Assembly: GCA_009493725.1 (NCBI GenBank)
Contig: VOGB01000004.1
Span: 915,091 to 979,090, forward strand
Reading direction: 5' to 3'
DNA from: Pseudoramibacter fermentans
GTDB lineage: Bacteria; Bacillota; Clostridia; Eubacteriales; Eubacteriaceae
DNA length: 64,000 nt
Position 1 is the stretch's first letter. Each line of letters starts with the position of its first letter. Under the pieces are notes generated by a model. That model saw only the letters and a list, made by a program, of their open reading frames with translations, was not told the DNA's origin and made no database searches. Positions 17,045-25,524 of this stretch are shown here, piece by piece. Made by a program: the position numbers and the translations under genes.

Positions 17045-17794
17045 GGCCTGTTTTCCGTATTTTTTAAGGTACGCTTCGTAGCACAGCCCGCTTTTTTTCA
17101 CTTTTTTCGCCAAATCCACGCCGAGGTAGCGCAGATGCCACGGTTCGTATTCGTAACCGGTGATTTTCTCGGCGCCCTTCGGGAAGCGGACAATGTAGCC
17201 GTAATCCTGAGCGTGGGCGGCGACCCATTTGCCTTCGTCGGTATCCACAAAAGTCTGCTGCAGATCGCCTTCCATCTCGTCACAGGTCAAATCCACGGCC
17301 AGACCTGTCTGATGCTCGCTTTCTCCCGGCTTGGAGGAAATCGCGTTGGCCTTTGCCTCCCCCATGCTTTGAACGTGCTGATCGTAAATCGTCTTTTGTT
17401 CGGCGTAGGAGCGATAGCCCGAATTGGCCGACAGGGTAATGCCGTCGCGGCTGGCGGCATCGAACATTTTGGTCAGCGCCTCTGCCGCTTCCCTGCGCAT
17501 TTGGACAGGCCGTACACTTTTCAGCGACAGGCCGACTAAATCCGAGGGCACATAATCCGCCAAAAGCAGGTGATCCTTGTTGACCAGCTGCTCGATCGAG
17601 CCGCTCTCCGCCGCCTTATCGTTAAGTGTGACGACGGGCGCTGCCTTTTTTTTATTTTGGGTCTGTTGACCTTGTGATTGGCTTTTGATGAAATGCAAGC
17701 TTGCCGTGCTGAGAAAAACAATCAGCATCAGCAGCCCAATGAGAAGCCATTGACGCCGCTTGAGGATGAATGCATTCCGCTGTTCTTTTCGCAT
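17036..17794 (-). CDS. M15 family D-alanyl-D-alanine carboxypeptidase (VanY/LdcB-like)
   Basis: 252 residues. A single N-terminal membrane segment (about 14-34) is followed by an extracytoplasmic M15 domain. SGYRSYAEQKTIY, SEHQTGLAVDL (the zinc-binding H and D) and EPWHLRYLG (third zinc ligand and catalytic region) are all present. The family trims the terminal D-alanine or, in LdcB-type members, the tetrapeptide of peptidoglycan. Which of these applies is not decidable here. It lies 53 bases downstream of polC and may end that operon. Confidence 0.88.
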   Translation of the reverse strand: MRKEQRNAFILKRRQWLLIGLLMLIVFLSTASLHFIKSQSQGQQTQNKKKAAPVVTLNDKAAESGSIEQLVNKDHLLLADYVPSDLVGLSLKSVRPVQMRREAAEALTKMFDAASRDGITLSANSGYRSYAEQKTIYDQHVQSMGEAKANAISSKPGESEHQTGLAVDLTCDEMEGDLQQTFVDTDEGKWVAAHAQDYGYIVRFPKGAEKITGYEYEPWHLRYLGVDLAKKVKKSGLCYEAYLKKYGKQAIK

Positions 17795-17847
17795 ATCTCG
17801 TCTGTCTCATTCTGTGTATTTCTTTTATTTTAACACACCCGCCGACT

Positions 17848-20800
17848 TTATCCAATCATTGACAGAAATGACATTTGATTGGACTCCGGCAGATCAGCCA
17901 GACAGCCGAAGCTCTGCAGTTTTTCCATATTGGCCTTGTTGACGTGGGCGCGGTTCTGCATGTCTTCCATCGACATAAAGGGCTTTTTCTGCGCTTCGTC
18001 ATAAATGTTTTTCGCCACTACCTCGCCGAGGCCGTCCACCGAAATCAACGGCGGAATCAACGCATCGCCTTCGACTCTAAAATATTTGTAGTGCGATTTG
18101 TACAAATCGACGTTGCCAAATCGATAGCCCCGGCAGTACATTTCCCAGGCCAGCTCCAGCGATACCAACAGCTGCTGGTCCTTGTTGGTGGCCTTGTTGC
18201 CCTGGGCGCGGATTTCCTCTAATTTGCGGTGCACCGCTTCCTTGCCGGAGGTCATGACCCGAAGGTCGAATTCCTTGGCGCGGATACTGAAATACGCCGC
18301 GTAATACGCCAGCGGGTAATACACCTTGTAATACGCGATGCGGAAGGCCATCATCACGTACGCCACCGCGTGGGCCTTCGGGAACATGTATTTGATTTTT
18401 TTACACGAATCGATGTACCAGTCCGGCACGTTGTTTTCCCGCATGTAGGGTTCTTCGTCGTCGAGCAGGCCCTTGCCCTTCCGAACGTGTTCCATGATCC
18501 AGAACGAGCGCTCCGGCGCCAGCCCCATCGAAATCAGCCCGAGCATGATGTCGTCTCGGCAGCAGATGACGTCTTTGATCGTCGCCTGGCCGCTTTCGAT
18601 CAGAGTCTGGGCGTTGCCGATCCACACGTCGGTCCCATGCGACAGGCCGGAAATCCGGATCAAGTCGGCGTAGGAAGTTGGCTTCGCGTCGAGCACCATC
18701 TTGCGGACAAAATTGGTGCCGAATTCCGGCACGCCGCAGGTTCCCAGCGGAATATCGAAACTGTCGTCCTTGAGCTTAAGCGCCTCCGTCCCCTTGAACA
18801 GGCTGATGATGTTTTCGTCGTCCAACGGAATGGTCGTTGGGTCCACACCGGTCATATCTTTCAGCATCTTCAAAATCGTCGGATCATCGTGCCCGAGGAT
18901 ATCGAGCTTGAGCAGGCGCCCTTCGATGGAATGGTAATCGAAATGGGTCGTCAGTGTGCCGCTTTCTTTTTCATTGGCCGGGTATTGAATTGGCGTGAAC
19001 TGGTAAATTTCCTTGTCCCTCGGCACGACCATGACCCCGCCGGGATGCTGGCCGGTCGTCCGCGTCACACCAGCAACGCCGGCGATGAGCCGGTCCATTT
19101 CCGCCCGACTGACGACCTTGCCCCGTTCCTCGAGGTAATTCTTGACGTAGCCAAAGGCGGTCTTGTCTGCCAAGGTTGCGATGGTCCCGGCGCGATAGAC
19201 CTTGCCCTTCCCGAAAATCACCTCGGTGTACTTGTGGGCTTCGCCCTGATTGTCGCCGGAGAAATTCAAGTCGATATCCGGTTCCTTATCGCCCTTAAAG
19301 CCTAAGAAGGTTTCGAACGGAATATCGAAGCCGTCTTTAGTCATCGGCGTGCCGCATTCCGGACAATTTTTATCCGGTAAGTCCGGCCCGACGCCGACCT
19401 TTGTGCTGTCGAACCATTCGGTGTGCTTGCACTTCGGGCAGACGTAATGGGGCGGCAGCGAGTTGACCTCGGTGATGCCGCAGAGCATCGCGACGAGAGA
19501 CGACCCGACCGACCCTCTGGAACCGACCAGATAACCGCATTCTCTAGAATGCTGAACCAGCTTTTTCGCAATCAGGTACAAGACAGAGTAGCCGTTGCCG
19601 ATAATGGATTTAAGCTCTCGGTGAATCCGGTCGGCCACAATATCCGGCAGCGGGTCGCCGTAAATTTCCTTGGCGCGCTTGTGGACCGAGTCGCGGATTT
19701 CGTCGTCTGACCCTTCGATAACCGGCGGGAAGGTGCCGTCCGGCACCGGCTTCACGTCGCCGATCATGTCCGCGACCTTGCGGGTATTGGTGACTACCAG
19801 CTCGTAGGCTTCCTCCGGATCTAAATAATTAAATTCATCGAGCATTTCTGCCGTGGAGTGATAATACAGGGGCGGCTGATGATCCGCGTCTTTATATCCC
19901 TGCCCGGCCTGAAGAATGGCTCTAAAGGCCGCGTCCTCCGGTGACACGTAATGCACGTCCCCGGTGGCGACGACGAGCTTGTGCTTTTCCCGACCGAGGG
20001 CGATGATGGCCTTATTGATCTGAATCAAATCGTCATGAGTCAAATCGCCGTTTCGTTCCATAAATGCGTTGTTGCCCAAGGGCTGAACTTCGAAATAATC
20101 GTAAAAATCGGCAATTTGGTCGAGCTTGTGCTTCGGCACGTTTTCCTTGATCGCCGTGTAGAGCTCACCCGCCTCGCAGGCTGAGCCGATTAACAGATGC
20201 TCTCTGTGAGCCGCGAGCAAGGATTTGGGCAGCCGCGGCTTTTTGTAAAAGTATTCCACGTGGCTGGCCGACACAAGACGGTACAAATCGATGAGCCCCT
20301 CTTGATCCTTCGCGTAGATGATGATGTGGTAAGGCCGTTCGGTTTTAATCACCTGCTGCAGATCGATCAGGCTGTTGAGCGCCGTCGAGGTGTGCACCTC
20401 TTTTTCCTCGGCCAAGGCCATCAGGCGTACAAAAATCTTCGCGGAGCACACCGCGTCGTCAATCGCCCGATGGTGGTGACCCATGTCGATTTTGAAATAA
20501 CTGGCCAGCTTCTTCAGATTGTGCCGCGCAATCGACGGAATGAGTGTCCGGGCCATCGCCAGCGTATCGATGTAGGTGATCTCATTGGGAATCTGATACT
20601 TGGCCATCGCAAGGCTTAAAAAGCCCATATCAAAATTAGCGTTGTGCGCCACGAGAATGCGGCCGTCTGCGTATTCCAAAAACTTGCGCAGCGCCTCTTC
20701 TTCCTCGAGACCGCCGGCCACCATTTGATCGGTGATGCTGGTCAGCTCGGTGATCTTCGCCGGGACCTTGCGGTGCGGATTGACAAAGGTCTGAAAGGTG

Positions 20801-22113
20801 TCGAGAATGTGTTTATTCTTGATCCGCGCCGCCGCAATTTCGATGATGGCGTCGCGCCCCGGATAAAGACCGGTGGTTTCTAAATCGAAAAAGACAAACT
20901 CGCCGTCAAAGGGCTCGTCCTGATTCCCAGTCGTAATCTTGACGCCATCGTTGACCAAATAGCCCTCCAGTCCGTACAGAACCTTGATGCCAGTTCCCTT
21001 GGTTTCCTTCATGATTTCCGGATAAGCCTGGACGACGCCGTGGTCCGTGATGCCGATGATGTCGTGGCCGAAATCCTTGGCCTGAGCGACGATTTTTTTA
21101 ACCTTGCTCACCGCATCCATTGCAGAATACTGGCTGTGCATGTGCAGCTCGACCCGCTTTTCCGGCGCGTCGTCCGTGCGTTTCGGTCGTTCGGACTCGT
21201 CCATTTCTTCAATGACCTTCGGCGAAAGCAGCTTTTCATGAGCGTATTCGTCGTACGCGATGGTGCCTTCAATGTGCACCCACGTGCCATTCTTCAGCCG
21301 ATCCTTGAGGGCGTCGGCGTTTTTCCCCGCGAAAATCTTGCAGGAAATCGAACCGGTGTGATCGCTGACTGCAAACTCGAGCAGCTGTTTCTCGTTTCTG
21401 AGCTCCCGGCTCTCAAAGTTGAAAATCTCACCCTCGTAGCCGTGACGGTCTTTATCGAGAGTCAGGTTGTCTTCAAAGTCGATATCTGCCATCTTTTCAA
21501 CCGGTACTGTGAATTTTTTGCCTAAAATCATCGGTCCTGTGATAGTGGCTTGATCCTTATTCTTTGAAGAACCTGCTGCGGCGGCTGGTGCCCGGCGGGC
21601 CATTTCACGGTTGTCCGCCAGCGCCTGCTGAAGGCGCGCGTCGAGAGCCGAAAGTGGGGCGCTACTCTGCGCCCCTTCGACTTCGTCGGCCCCTTTTTTT
21701 TCTTTCGCTTCCGTTTCAACTGTCTTTTTGTCGTTTACAGGCTCGATGGGCTCACGCTTTCCCGTTTCGGGAAGTGCGGCCGCCTCTAAATCAAAAGATT
21801 CCGGTGGAAGTTCTGGGAGTTCCGGGGGCATTTCTGCCTCCAGCGCGTCGAAATCAACCGGTGGCAGATCGGGTATATCCTGATCAGCCTGGCGCTTCGC
21901 CGAATCGAATACCACCGTCAGCGATTTTGCAAAATCAAAAATAGTGGAAAGTTCCATCTGAACCCCGGCCGCGTCGGGCTGGGATTCAGACTCTGTCTGA
22001 AAGACAAAGGTCAATTCACATTGACTTTCGGAAATTTCCACTCGTTTTGAAGTCATATGATATTTTTCGCACAGGGCCTGATAGGCCTGCTGTTTTTGAG
22101 TCAGTTCATCCAT
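17848..22113 (-). CDS. polC: DNA polymerase III alpha subunit, PolC type
   Basis: 1421 residues. An N-terminal region with OB fold (about 230-320) precedes a PHP domain (VELHMHSQYSAMDAV). A DEDDh proofreading exonuclease is embedded in it (FVFFDLETTGLYPGRDAIIEIAA). The polymerase palm and fingers contain YLVGSRGSVGSS and KEPDIDLNFSGDNQ. A zinc-binding CPKCKHTEW...CPECGTP motif lies between. It is the replicative polymerase of low-GC Gram-positives. The start is 2 bases after the ispG stop with only a weak ribosome binding site, so coupled translation is likely. It is the last core gene of the uppS-cdsA-rseP-ispG-polC cluster. Confidence 0.98.
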   Translation of the reverse strand: MDELTQKQQAYQALCEKYHMTSKRVEISESQCELTFVFQTESESQPDAAGVQMELSTIFDFAKSLTVVFDSAKRQADQDIPDLPPVDFDALEAEMPPELPELPPESFDLEAAALPETGKREPIEPVNDKKTVETEAKEKKGADEVEGAQSSAPLSALDARLQQALADNREMARRAPAAAAGSSKNKDQATITGPMILGKKFTVPVEKMADIDFEDNLTLDKDRHGYEGEIFNFESRELRNEKQLLEFAVSDHTGSISCKIFAGKNADALKDRLKNGTWVHIEGTIAYDEYAHEKLLSPKVIEEMDESERPKRTDDAPEKRVELHMHSQYSAMDAVSKVKKIVAQAKDFGHDIIGITDHGVVQAYPEIMKETKGTGIKVLYGLEGYLVNDGVKITTGNQDEPFDGEFVFFDLETTGLYPGRDAIIEIAAARIKNKHILDTFQTFVNPHRKVPAKITELTSITDQMVAGGLEEEEALRKFLEYADGRILVAHNANFDMGFLSLAMAKYQIPNEITYIDTLAMARTLIPSIARHNLKKLASYFKIDMGHHHRAIDDAVCSAKIFVRLMALAEEKEVHTSTALNSLIDLQQVIKTERPYHIIIYAKDQEGLIDLYRLVSASHVEYFYKKPRLPKSLLAAHREHLLIGSACEAGELYTAIKENVPKHKLDQIADFYDYFEVQPLGNNAFMERNGDLTHDDLIQINKAIIALGREKHKLVVATGDVHYVSPEDAAFRAILQAGQGYKDADHQPPLYYHSTAEMLDEFNYLDPEEAYELVVTNTRKVADMIGDVKPVPDGTFPPVIEGSDDEIRDSVHKRAKEIYGDPLPDIVADRIHRELKSIIGNGYSVLYLIAKKLVQHSRECGYLVGSRGSVGSSLVAMLCGITEVNSLPPHYVCPKCKHTEWFDSTKVGVGPDLPDKNCPECGTPMTKDGFDIPFETFLGFKGDKEPDIDLNFSGDNQGEAHKYTEVIFGKGKVYRAGTIATLADKTAFGYVKNYLEERGKVVSRAEMDRLIAGVAGVTRTTGQHPGGVMVVPRDKEIYQFTPIQYPANEKESGTLTTHFDYHSIEGRLLKLDILGHDDPTILKMLKDMTGVDPTTIPLDDENIISLFKGTEALKLKDDSFDIPLGTCGVPEFGTNFVRKMVLDAKPTSYADLIRISGLSHGTDVWIGNAQTLIESGQATIKDVICCRDDIMLGLISMGLAPERSFWIMEHVRKGKGLLDDEEPYMRENNVPDWYIDSCKKIKYMFPKAHAVAYVMMAFRIAYYKVYYPLAYYAAYFSIRAKEFDLRVMTSGKEAVHRKLEEIRAQGNKATNKDQQLLVSLELAWEMYCRGYRFGNVDLYKSHYKYFRVEGDALIPPLISVDGLGEVVAKNIYDEAQKKPFMSMEDMQNRAHVNKANMEKLQSFGCLADLPESNQMSFLSMIG

Positions 22114-22115
22114 AT

Positions 22116-23180
22116 TTACATCTTTTCTATTTCTTCCATCATCGCATCGACGATCTGATCTTCTCTGACGGTTCTGAAAATCTGACCCTTCTTAAACAAG
22201 ACGCCCTTGCCATTTCCGCCGGCGACGCCGATATCCGCGGCTCTGCCTTCGCCCGGGCCGTTGACTACACAGCCCATCACCGCGACCTTGAGATTCTTGT
22301 GAACGTTTTTGAGACGGCGGTTCATTTCTTCCGCGATGCCGATTAAATCAATCTGCGTTCTGCCGCAGGTCGGACAAGAGACGACCGTGATGCCCTGTTC
22401 TTTTTTGTCAAAGCGCCCAGCGGATTTAAGGATTTCTCTAGCGGTCTCGACTTCAGTGATCGGATCCCCTGTGACAGAAACGCGGATCGTATCGCCGATG
22501 CCGTTTAGAAGCAGATAGCCCATCGCGACAGAGGATTTAACCGCCGCGCTGCGCAGTACTCCGGCTTCCGTGACGCCGAGATGCACCGGAAAATCGTATT
22601 TTTCTGAAAACATCGTGTACGCGTCAATCGTCATCAATGGATCAGAGGATTTCAGCGAAACGACGATATCCGAAAACCCGTCATCCAGCAGATAAGCCAT
22701 ATGCCGTTCAGCGCTTTCGACCATGCCCGCGGCTGTCGGACCGCCGTATTTGTCGAGCAGTTCCTTTTCCAGCGAGCCGCCGTTGACGCCAATGCGGATT
22801 GGCGTGCCGTGCGCCTTCGCCGCGCAGACCACCTCGTGGACCTTTTCCCGTCCGCCGATATTGCCCGGGTTGATGCGCAGCTTATCGACCCCGCCTTCAA
22901 TAGCCTTCAACGCGAGGCGGTAATCAAAATGAATGTCCGCCACCAGCGGAATCGAAATCCGCGCCTTGATTTTCGGAAGGGCTTCAGCCGCCGCTTCGTC
23001 CGGCACCGCCACGCGGATGATGTCACAGCCAGCCTCGGTCAGCGCCGCGATTTGGTTGACCGTCTGGTCCACATTGCGCGTGTCGGTATTGCACATCGAC
23101 TGAATCGCGATTGGATGATCGCCGCCAATGGCCACACTACCAATTTGAACTGTTCTCGTTTTTCGTCTGTTAATCTTCAT
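22116..23180 (-). CDS. ispG: 4-hydroxy-3-methylbut-2-en-1-yl diphosphate synthase
   Basis: 354 residues. Starts with RRKTRTVQIGSVAIGGDHPIAIQSMCNTDT and has LADIHFDYRLA, RINPGNIG and VSCPTCGRTQ...GCVVNGPGE, whose cysteines bind the 4Fe-4S cluster. It performs the penultimate step of the MEP isoprenoid pathway in the cytoplasm, feeding the prenyl pool used by UppS. GAGGGA precedes the ATG. It lies between rseP and polC as in many Clostridia. Confidence 0.97.
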   Translation of the reverse strand: MKINRRKTRTVQIGSVAIGGDHPIAIQSMCNTDTRNVDQTVNQIAALTEAGCDIIRVAVPDEAAAEALPKIKARISIPLVADIHFDYRLALKAIEGGVDKLRINPGNIGGREKVHEVVCAAKAHGTPIRIGVNGGSLEKELLDKYGGPTAAGMVESAERHMAYLLDDGFSDIVVSLKSSDPLMTIDAYTMFSEKYDFPVHLGVTEAGVLRSAAVKSSVAMGYLLLNGIGDTIRVSVTGDPITEVETAREILKSAGRFDKKEQGITVVSCPTCGRTQIDLIGIAEEMNRRLKNVHKNLKVAVMGCVVNGPGEGRAADIGVAGGNGKGVLFKKGQIFRTVREDQIVDAMMEEIEKM

Positions 23181-23190
23181 CTTTTTCCCT

Positions 23191-23982
23191 CTAATGCAAA
23201 TACCTCAGCACATCGTTGACCGCCACCACGACGGAGAAAACCATCAGGCACGCAAAGCCGACGCCATTTAAAATCATCGCGGCTTTCGGCGACAAATCCC
23301 GTCTGGCAATCATTTCCGCTAGCGTTACAAGAATCTGACCGCCGTCCAGCGCCGGAAAGGGCAGCAGATTGATGATGCCCAAGTTAACTGAAATCAGCGC
23401 GCAGAACAACAGAAAGGACAGCACGCCGTGGCTCGCGAAATTGCCGACCATGCCGACCATACCGACCGGCCCCGCAAAATCGTTAAGGGAAAGTTTGCCG
23501 ACGATGAGCTGGTGTAGGCTCTGATAAATCGCGCCGCTGAAGGACACGAAAAGTTTGGAACTGCTGACCAGCGAAGCGGGAAAGCTCTGGCCGCCCGCCA
23601 GATAAAGGCCAAACAAAATAATAAAAGCGAGAATCAGATTCATCAAAGGTCCCGCGAATAAAATGAGCAGCTTTTTGGCCTTTGAAATCTTCATAAAAGA
23701 GCGTTCCGGCGGCAGATCCTCCGGCACCCCGTATTCCTCAGCCAGCTCGCCGTCCGCGTCGTCCTCGCCCCACATTTGGCAGAAGCCGCCGATGGGCAGC
23801 GCGCGCACGGCAAAGACCGTCTCCTTCCCTTTGTGGGAAAAGAGGAGCGGTCCCATGCCAATCGAAAACTCCAGAACGTAAACACCGGCTCTGCGTGCCG
23901 CAATAAAATGCCCAAATTCGTGAACCACGACGAGCACGGTCAGCATCACCAGCGTCAGGATAATCATTAAAGCAATATTCAT
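23191..23982 (-). CDS. RseP-like site-2 metalloprotease lacking the PDZ domain
   Basis: 263 residues, an intramembrane zinc protease. HEFGH (about residue 22) and the third ligand in NLLPFPALDGGQ are present, as are about four membrane segments. Usual RseP/RasP proteins have 340-450 residues with a PDZ domain between the second and third segments. Here AGPLMNLILAFIILFGLYLAGG runs almost directly to SFSGAIYQSLHQLIVGKLSLNDFAGPVG, so the PDZ domain is missing. The adjacent segments are in frame and intact, suggesting a natural PDZ-less form rather than an error. The substrate is unknown. The ATG follows the cdsA stop by 3 bases, implying coupling. Confidence 0.88.
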   Translation of the reverse strand: MNIALMIILTLVMLTVLVVVHEFGHFIAARRAGVYVLEFSIGMGPLLFSHKGKETVFAVRALPIGGFCQMWGEDDADGELAEEYGVPEDLPPERSFMKISKAKKLLILFAGPLMNLILAFIILFGLYLAGGQSFPASLVSSSKLFVSFSGAIYQSLHQLIVGKLSLNDFAGPVGMVGMVGNFASHGVLSFLLFCALISVNLGIINLLPFPALDGGQILVTLAEMIARRDLSPKAAMILNGVGFACLMVFSVVVAVNDVLRYLH

Positions 23983-23985
23983 GGT

Positions 23986-24789
23986 TTAAAGTGTGGTAAA
24001 TGTCAGCATCGCAAAAAGGTAGACAATCGGCAGCACGAAAATCACGCTGTCGAACCGGTCGAGGACACCGCCGTGTCCCGGCAGAAGCTTGCCGTAATCC
24101 TTGATGCCAGTTTTACGTTTGATCATCGACGCCGTCAAATCGCCAAACTGGGATACAATGCTCCCGACAACGCCTAAAATCGCGTAAGAAAAAATCGGCA
24201 GATCGAAGGAAAACTTCGCCCGCATCAGGATGCCGTAGGCTACGGTCAAAATTACGGCCGCAACGGTACCGCCTACTGAACCGGCTACGGTTTTATTCGG
24301 GCTGATTTCCGGGATCAGCGGCGTCTTGCCGAAAAACCGGCCGATGAAATAAGCCCCGGTATCCGTCACAAAGGCGATGATGAACACGAGCCAGAGGTAA
24401 TACAGCCCCTGCGGAATGGCGTCGAACAGCTGCAGATGCCCCAGCATCAGCGGTACGTAAACCAAGCCAAAAACCGTCGCGATCGCGCGGTAAACGCTGT
24501 GTTCCTTCGAAAGGATTTCTGTGATAAAAACGACGATAAAGGAAATGAGCAGCGCCGGCACGGTGTACTGATAATCGAATTTCATCACAACGATCATAAA
24601 TGCCGTGAGAATCAGCGGCAGCGCGTAGTGAATCGGCAGCTCCAGCTTTTTATTGACCGCGTGGACGTATTCGTGCATTCCGACCAGTGCCAGAAACAGC
24701 GTCAGGCCAAAGACAAAATAGCCGCCCAAGATGAGCAGAATCGCCAAAATGGGCACAAAAATCACTGCCGTAATAATTCGTTTTGCCAT
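23986..24789 (-). CDS. cdsA: Phosphatidate cytidylyltransferase
   Basis: 267 residues with about eight membrane segments. The C-terminal signature is represented by KRKTGIKDYGKLLPGHGGVLDRFDSVIFVLP, including the metal-binding GHGGxxDRxDS. It makes CDP-diacylglycerol, the precursor used by the PgsA encoded at 33574-34116. The start abuts the uppS stop, with GGAGGGG in the end of uppS. dxr, which usually separates cdsA from rseP, is not here. Confidence 0.96.
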   Translation of the reverse strand: MAKRIITAVIFVPILAILLILGGYFVFGLTLFLALVGMHEYVHAVNKKLELPIHYALPLILTAFMIVVMKFDYQYTVPALLISFIVVFITEILSKEHSVYRAIATVFGLVYVPLMLGHLQLFDAIPQGLYYLWLVFIIAFVTDTGAYFIGRFFGKTPLIPEISPNKTVAGSVGGTVAAVILTVAYGILMRAKFSFDLPIFSYAILGVVGSIVSQFGDLTASMIKRKTGIKDYGKLLPGHGGVLDRFDSVIFVLPIVYLFAMLTFTTL

Positions 24790-25509
24790 TTATTTAACCC
24801 CTCCATATCGTCTGTTTCGATGCTGATATTCGACGATCCATTTGTAAAAGCATTTTTCGTCGAAATCCGGCCACAAAATATCGTCAAAGATAAACTCGGC
24901 GTAGGCAATCTGCCAAAGCAAGAAATTACTGAGCCGTTTTTCTCCGCTGGTCCGAACGACGAGGTCCGGGTCAGGCTGACCCGCTGTGTACAGATAGCGG
25001 TCGATGAGCGCTTCGTCGATATGATCCGGCGAAATGCCGTCGTCCGCGATGCCCTTTACCGCGTGAACCAGCTCTTCCCGTCCGCCGTAGTTGAGGGCCA
25101 GATTTAAGATCATGCCCTGGTTGTCCGCGGTGTCGTCCAACATTTTCTTCGCCGCCTTCTGAACACCTTCCGGAAGGCCTGACATGTCGCCGATCACTCT
25201 GACACGGATGTCTCGGTCGTTCATCGATCTGATTTCATTTAAAAAGTAGCGGATCGCTAAATGCATCAGTCCGGATACTTCCTCGGCACTGCGTTTCCAG
25301 TTTTCCGTCGAAAAGGCGTACAGCGTCAGCACTTCTATGCCCAGATCCGACGCCGTCGTGATCGCCTTGCGGACGGCCTTCATGGCCGAACGGTGCCCAA
25401 AAACGCGGGGCATTTTCCGCTTGGTGGCCCACCGGCCGTTGCCGTCCATAATGATCGCGACGTGCCGAGGCAGCCGCGATTCGTCGATATTGTAACCGTC
25501 TATTTCCAT
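24790..25509 (-). CDS. uppS: Undecaprenyl diphosphate synthase (cis-prenyltransferase)
   Basis: 239 residues. PRHVAIIMDGNGRWATKRKMPRVFGHRSA contains the catalytic Asp and the substrate loop. TLYAFSTENWKRS and DLVVRTSGEKRLSNFLLWQIAYAEF are the other conserved regions. It condenses isopentenyl diphosphates into the C55 lipid carrier for peptidoglycan and surface polysaccharide, which the sugar transferase at 1422-2834 would use. TTGGAG precedes the ATG. The activase gene ends only 15 bases upstream, so readthrough from its promoter is likely. Confidence 0.97.
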   Translation of the reverse strand: MEIDGYNIDESRLPRHVAIIMDGNGRWATKRKMPRVFGHRSAMKAVRKAITTASDLGIEVLTLYAFSTENWKRSAEEVSGLMHLAIRYFLNEIRSMNDRDIRVRVIGDMSGLPEGVQKAAKKMLDDTADNQGMILNLALNYGGREELVHAVKGIADDGISPDHIDEALIDRYLYTAGQPDPDLVVRTSGEKRLSNFLLWQIAYAEFIFDDILWPDFDEKCFYKWIVEYQHRNRRYGGVK

Positions 25510-25524
25510 ATTGTCTCCAAATGC

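Noticed and set aside
18229..19305. 358-residue open frame on the plus strand
   Set aside because: It is antisense to polC, has no ribosome binding site and its protein is His/Arg/Asp-rich shadow text. The GC-rich codon pattern of polC explains it.
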